Positions 35,569 to 37,739 of a stretch of 37,739 nucleotides of DNA are shown here, in pieces. Source of the DNA: Campylobacteraceae bacterium (GTDB lineage Bacteria > Campylobacterota > Campylobacteria > Campylobacterales > Campylobacteraceae); assembly GCA_031274495.1 (NCBI GenBank), contig JAISQB010000029.1, forward strand, positions 1 to 37,739, in the 5' to 3' direction. Each line of letters starts with the position of its first letter. Position 1 is the stretch's first letter. The notes beneath the pieces were generated by a model that did no database searches, had not been told where the DNA came from, and worked only from the letters and a program-made list of their open reading frames with translations. Position numbers and translations under genes: made by a program.

Positions 35569-36637
35569 CTTTTACCTCTTGCAAAAGCGCCCACACGAGC
35601 GTTTTTATATTAAAATTTACAGCCGATGAGACAGGGAGTATGAACCGCGCTTCCTCTTTTTTGGCTTCCTCCGCGAAATAGTAAGGTAAAGCGCCGTTGA
35701 TATTATATTTTAAATTTTGACTTTTTTCTATATGTAAGGTTTCAAAAAACGCCTCTATCTTTTCAGCCGCATCTTCCTCGCCCAAAGCGTCCGTTTTTGT
35801 GACCGCTACGGCAAATAGTTTATTTGTCATCTTTTTTGAAAATTTATTTAGTTCAAATTTCAGCGCGCCAAACTGCTCTTCAAGGCTTCGTATATTTGTG
35901 ATATCCAGCATAAAAAGCAAAAATTTGGTTCTTTCGATATGCTTTAAAAATTCCAGTCCGAGACCCCTGCCGTCGCTTGCCCCTTCGATGATGCCCGGAA
36001 TATCTGCCATCACAAAAGAGTTAAATTCGTCAGCCTCAACAACGCCAAGTTTTGGCGTGAGCGTTGTAAATTCGTAATTTGCAACTTCGGGTTTTGCGTT
36101 TGAAACCACCGAGATGAGCGTGGATTTGCCCACATTCGGAAAGCCCACGAGTCCCACATCTGCTATGAGTTTAAGCTCCAATCTCACAAGGCGGCTCTCA
36201 CCGCCAAGCCCTTTTTGCGCGTAGCGGGGCTGTTGGTTGGTGGAACTTCTAAAGTGCCAATTTCCAAGCCCGCCAAGCCCGCCTTCTAAGAAAACAACTC
36301 TCTGGTCGTCATCAATCAAATCAAACAAAACTTGACCGCTCCCGGCATCCACGACTTGCGTCCCGGGCGGTACGGCTATCTCCAGATCTTCGCCCTTTTT
36401 GCCGTGCTTTTTGCTGCCAAGCCCGTTTTCACCGTTTTTGGCTTTCAGATGTCTAACTCCTCTAAAAGAGGCTAAGGTGTGAGAGTTTCTATCTACTTTG
36501 AAAAAAACATCTCCGCCTTTTCCGCCGTCTCCGCCATCAGGTCCGCCGTTGGTGACATATTTTTCACGCCTAAATGTCGCTGCTCCCGCGCCGCCGTGTC
36601 CTGAGCTTAAGGTAAGCTCTACGCTATCTATAAACAT
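35543..36637 (-). CDS. obgE: Obg family GTPase ObgE/CgtA
   Basis: Ribosome-associated GTPase involved in 50S assembly and stress response. The 364-residue protein has the glycine-rich Obg domain (about 1-158, [29 protein letters not shown]). The G domain follows with [19 protein letters not shown] and TKTD. Its ATG shares one base with the stop of the upstream DUF1311 gene (TAATG). Confidence 0.97.
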   Translation of the reverse strand: MFIDSVELTLSSGHGGAGAATFRREKYVTNGGPDGGDGGKGGDVFFKVDRNSHTLASFRGVRHLKAKNGENGLGSKKHGKKGEDLEIAVPPGTQVVDAGSGQVLFDLIDDDQRVVFLEGGLGGLGNWHFRSSTNQQPRYAQKGLGGESRLVRLELKLIADVGLVGFPNVGKSTLISVVSNAKPEVANYEFTTLTPKLGVVEADEFNSFVMADIPGIIEGASDGRGLGLEFLKHIERTKFLLFMLDITNIRSLEEQFGALKFELNKFSKKMTNKLFAVAVTKTDALGEEDAAEKIEAFFETLHIEKSQNLKYNINGALPYYFAEEAKKEEARFILPVSSAVNFNIKTLVWALLQEVKDEKAAHSN

Positions 36638-37029
36638 TATTTTTCACCGTTCGGGCAAGCTATATTGCCCTCTTCACAAAAGAAGAGCTCTTTAATCTCT
36701 TCGGTTCTATCTTTTGTCTTTTTCGCCAGACATTGGTTTAGGACCATCGCATAAGCGCTATCCCCAGCCAAAGATGAGGCTTCAAAAGCGCAAGACAAAT
36801 CTCTATACTTTATCCACGCCGTTTGTGCGTTTTTGAGTGCCTCTTTTTGAGTTTTATCTAAAGTCGCTCTGTAAGATGAATAGATATTATTTAACTCTTT
36901 GTCGGCGTTTTTGTACAGGGTATCGGTACATATATTTAGCTCGGTTTGGGTTTGGGCATTGTTGCAATCTTGCGCAAAGGCGGCAACGCTTATGGTAAGG
37001 GGAGGGTAGATTAACTTTGCGATGCTCAT
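36637..37029 (-). CDS. Secreted LprI/DUF1311-type protein
   Basis: The 130-residue product has a signal peptide ([20 protein letters not shown]) and a mature part fitting DUF1311/Lpr[17 protein letters not shown], an aromatic YSSYRATLD helix, [14 protein letters not shown] and a CLAKKTKDR tail. Six cysteines suggest three disulfides in the periplasm. Some LprI members inhibit lysozyme, but the family is mostly uncharacterised, so no function is claimed. The ORF track begins at 37050; ATG 37029 has AAGGAT eight bases upstream. It lies between rpmA and obgE, which usually adjoin. Confidence 0.88.
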   Translation of the reverse strand: MSIAKLIYPPLTISVAAFAQDCNNAQTQTELNICTDTLYKNADKELNNIYSSYRATLDKTQKEALKNAQTAWIKYRDLSCAFEASSLAGDSAYAMVLNQCLAKKTKDRTEEIKELFFCEEGNIACPNGEK

Positions 37030-37057
37030 TGGGATAATCCTTATATGCAAAAGAAGA

Positions 37058-37076
37058 GACCCTTTAAAAAAGGGTC
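37058..37076 (-). terminator. Terminator after rpmA
   Basis: On the minus strand GACCCTTT-TTT-AAAGGGTC forms an eight-base-pair stem followed by the pyrimidine tract TCTTCTTTT. It lies 14 bases after the rpmA stop and would insulate the two ribosomal protein genes from the genes downstream, perhaps partially. Confidence 0.7.
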
Positions 37077-37089
37077 GTAGATAATTTTG

Positions 37090-37347
37090 TTAAGCTAACG
37101 GATAAACAGATACTTTTTTGCGTTTGGTATCTTTTTGTTCGAATTTTACAAAACCGTCGATAAGCGCGTAGATAGTGTGATCAACGCCGATGCCGACATT
37201 TTTGCCCGTATGGACTTTAGTGCCGCGCTGACGGATGATGATATTGCCTGCTCTTACGAATTCGTCGCCGAATTTTTTAACGCCTAACCTGCGCCCTGCC
37301 GAGTCGCGGTTATTCTGGGTACTGCCTTGACCTTTTTTATGAGCCAT
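37090..37347 (-). CDS. rpmA: 50S ribosomal protein L27
   Basis: The 85-residue protein starts [20 protein letters not shown], with the family's conserved flexible N-terminal arm near the peptidyl-transferase centre, and contains [16 protein letters not shown]. No extra cleavable N-terminal segment precedes it. It follows rplU by ten bases. Confidence 0.98.
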   Translation of the reverse strand: MAHKKGQGSTQNNRDSAGRRLGVKKFGDEFVRAGNIIIRQRGTKVHTGKNVGIGVDHTIYALIDGFVKFEQKDTKRKKVSVYPLA

Positions 37348-37357
37348 TTTTTTCTCC

Positions 37358-37666
37358 TTAAGCGCTTATTTTTACTATTTTAACGCGCGTGTATTGTCGT
37401 CTAAAGCCTCTTTTTAGTTTAGAGTCTTTGCGTCTGCGTTTTTTATAAATGACAACTTTTTTCTCTTTGCCCGAAGTTACTACTTCAAGCTCTACAGTTG
37501 CGCCTTCAACATATGGAGTTCCGACTTTTAGCTCTACATCGTGTACGACTAAAACTTCAGTAACTTCAATCTTATCCTTCGGCTGAGCGTCAAGTTTGTC
37601 GACATTTAGATAGTCGCCCTCTTGAACTTTATACTGCTTCCCGCCGTTTCTGATAATAGCATACAT
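37358..37666 (-). CDS. rplU: 50S ribosomal protein L21
   Basis: The 102-residue sequence matches L21 throughout: [17 protein letters not shown] at the N-terminus and [18 protein letters not shown] near the end. It is the first gene of the group, with AAAGGAT before the ATG. TAAAAT-type -10 candidates lie in the 70 bases upstream, but the window ends there and the promoter cannot be placed with confidence. Confidence 0.98.
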   Translation of the reverse strand: MYAIIRNGGKQYKVQEGDYLNVDKLDAQPKDKIEVTEVLVVHDVELKVGTPYVEGATVELEVVTSGKEKKVVIYKKRRRKDSKLKRGFRRQYTRVKIVKISA

Positions 37667-37739
37667 AGCTATCCTTTATTTGGGTGGATTTTATTACAAG
37701 GTGAGGATTTTAGCGAAAAAGAGATTAAGCGCAGTTTAA

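Overview
The window looks like chromosomal DNA from a member of the Campylobacterota (formerly Epsilonproteobacteria), possibly a Sulfurimonas- or Arcobacter-like lineage. The basis is gene content and order. The urease gamma and beta subunits are fused (UreAB). The F1Fo genes run b'-b-delta-alpha-gamma-beta-epsilon straight into tolQ-tolR-tolA-tolB-pal-cpoB. There is a short ProB without a PUA domain, and the block rplU-rpmA-obgE-proB-fmt-birA-parA-parB lies upstream. I cannot name a species from this alone.

Layout. Bases 1-1253 carry no credible gene. They are packed with short inverted repeats of at least two families plus a long perfect inverted repeat, resembling REP/MITE elements. Bases 1254-11702 (minus strand) form one urea acquisition and hydrolysis unit, transcribed urtA-urtB-urtC-urtD-urtE-ureD-ureAB-ureC-ureE-ureF-ureG. 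UrtABCDE is a high-affinity ABC importer for urea, UreAB/UreC is the nickel urease, and UreD/E/F/G load nickel. A hairpin follows urtA, and a repeat-derived hairpin sits between ureD and ureAB. Upstream lie a cytosolic leucine-rich-repeat protein and a flavodoxin-fold oxidoreductase (both minus).

Bases 13790-19655 (plus strand) form a tight operon alaS-maf-ABC ATPase-pbp1A, with stop/start overlaps at the last two junctions. Bases 19656-20296 are intergenic, with another large repeat hairpin and a degraded remnant that resembles the C-terminus of a mobilisation relaxase. A cysteine-rich DUF3795-type protein follows (minus), then about 420 bases with a striking palindrome and only a doubtful small ORF.

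Bases 21139-37666 (all minus) are core genes. In transcription order: rplU-rpmA, a terminator, a small secreted LprI/DUF1311-like protein, obgE-proB-fmt-birA-parA-parB, a terminator, then atpF'-atpF-atpH-atpA-atpG-atpD-atpC, leading after four bases into tolQ-tolR-tolA-tolB-pal-cpoB. The ATP synthase a and c subunits are not in the window.

No rRNA, tRNA, CRISPR array or intact insertion sequence was recognised. I found no clear novel multi-gene system. The most unusual signals are the structured repeats, particularly the copy inside the urease operon; a terminator-shaped hairpin inside the cpoB signal-peptide codons; and the secreted protein gene coupled to obgE.
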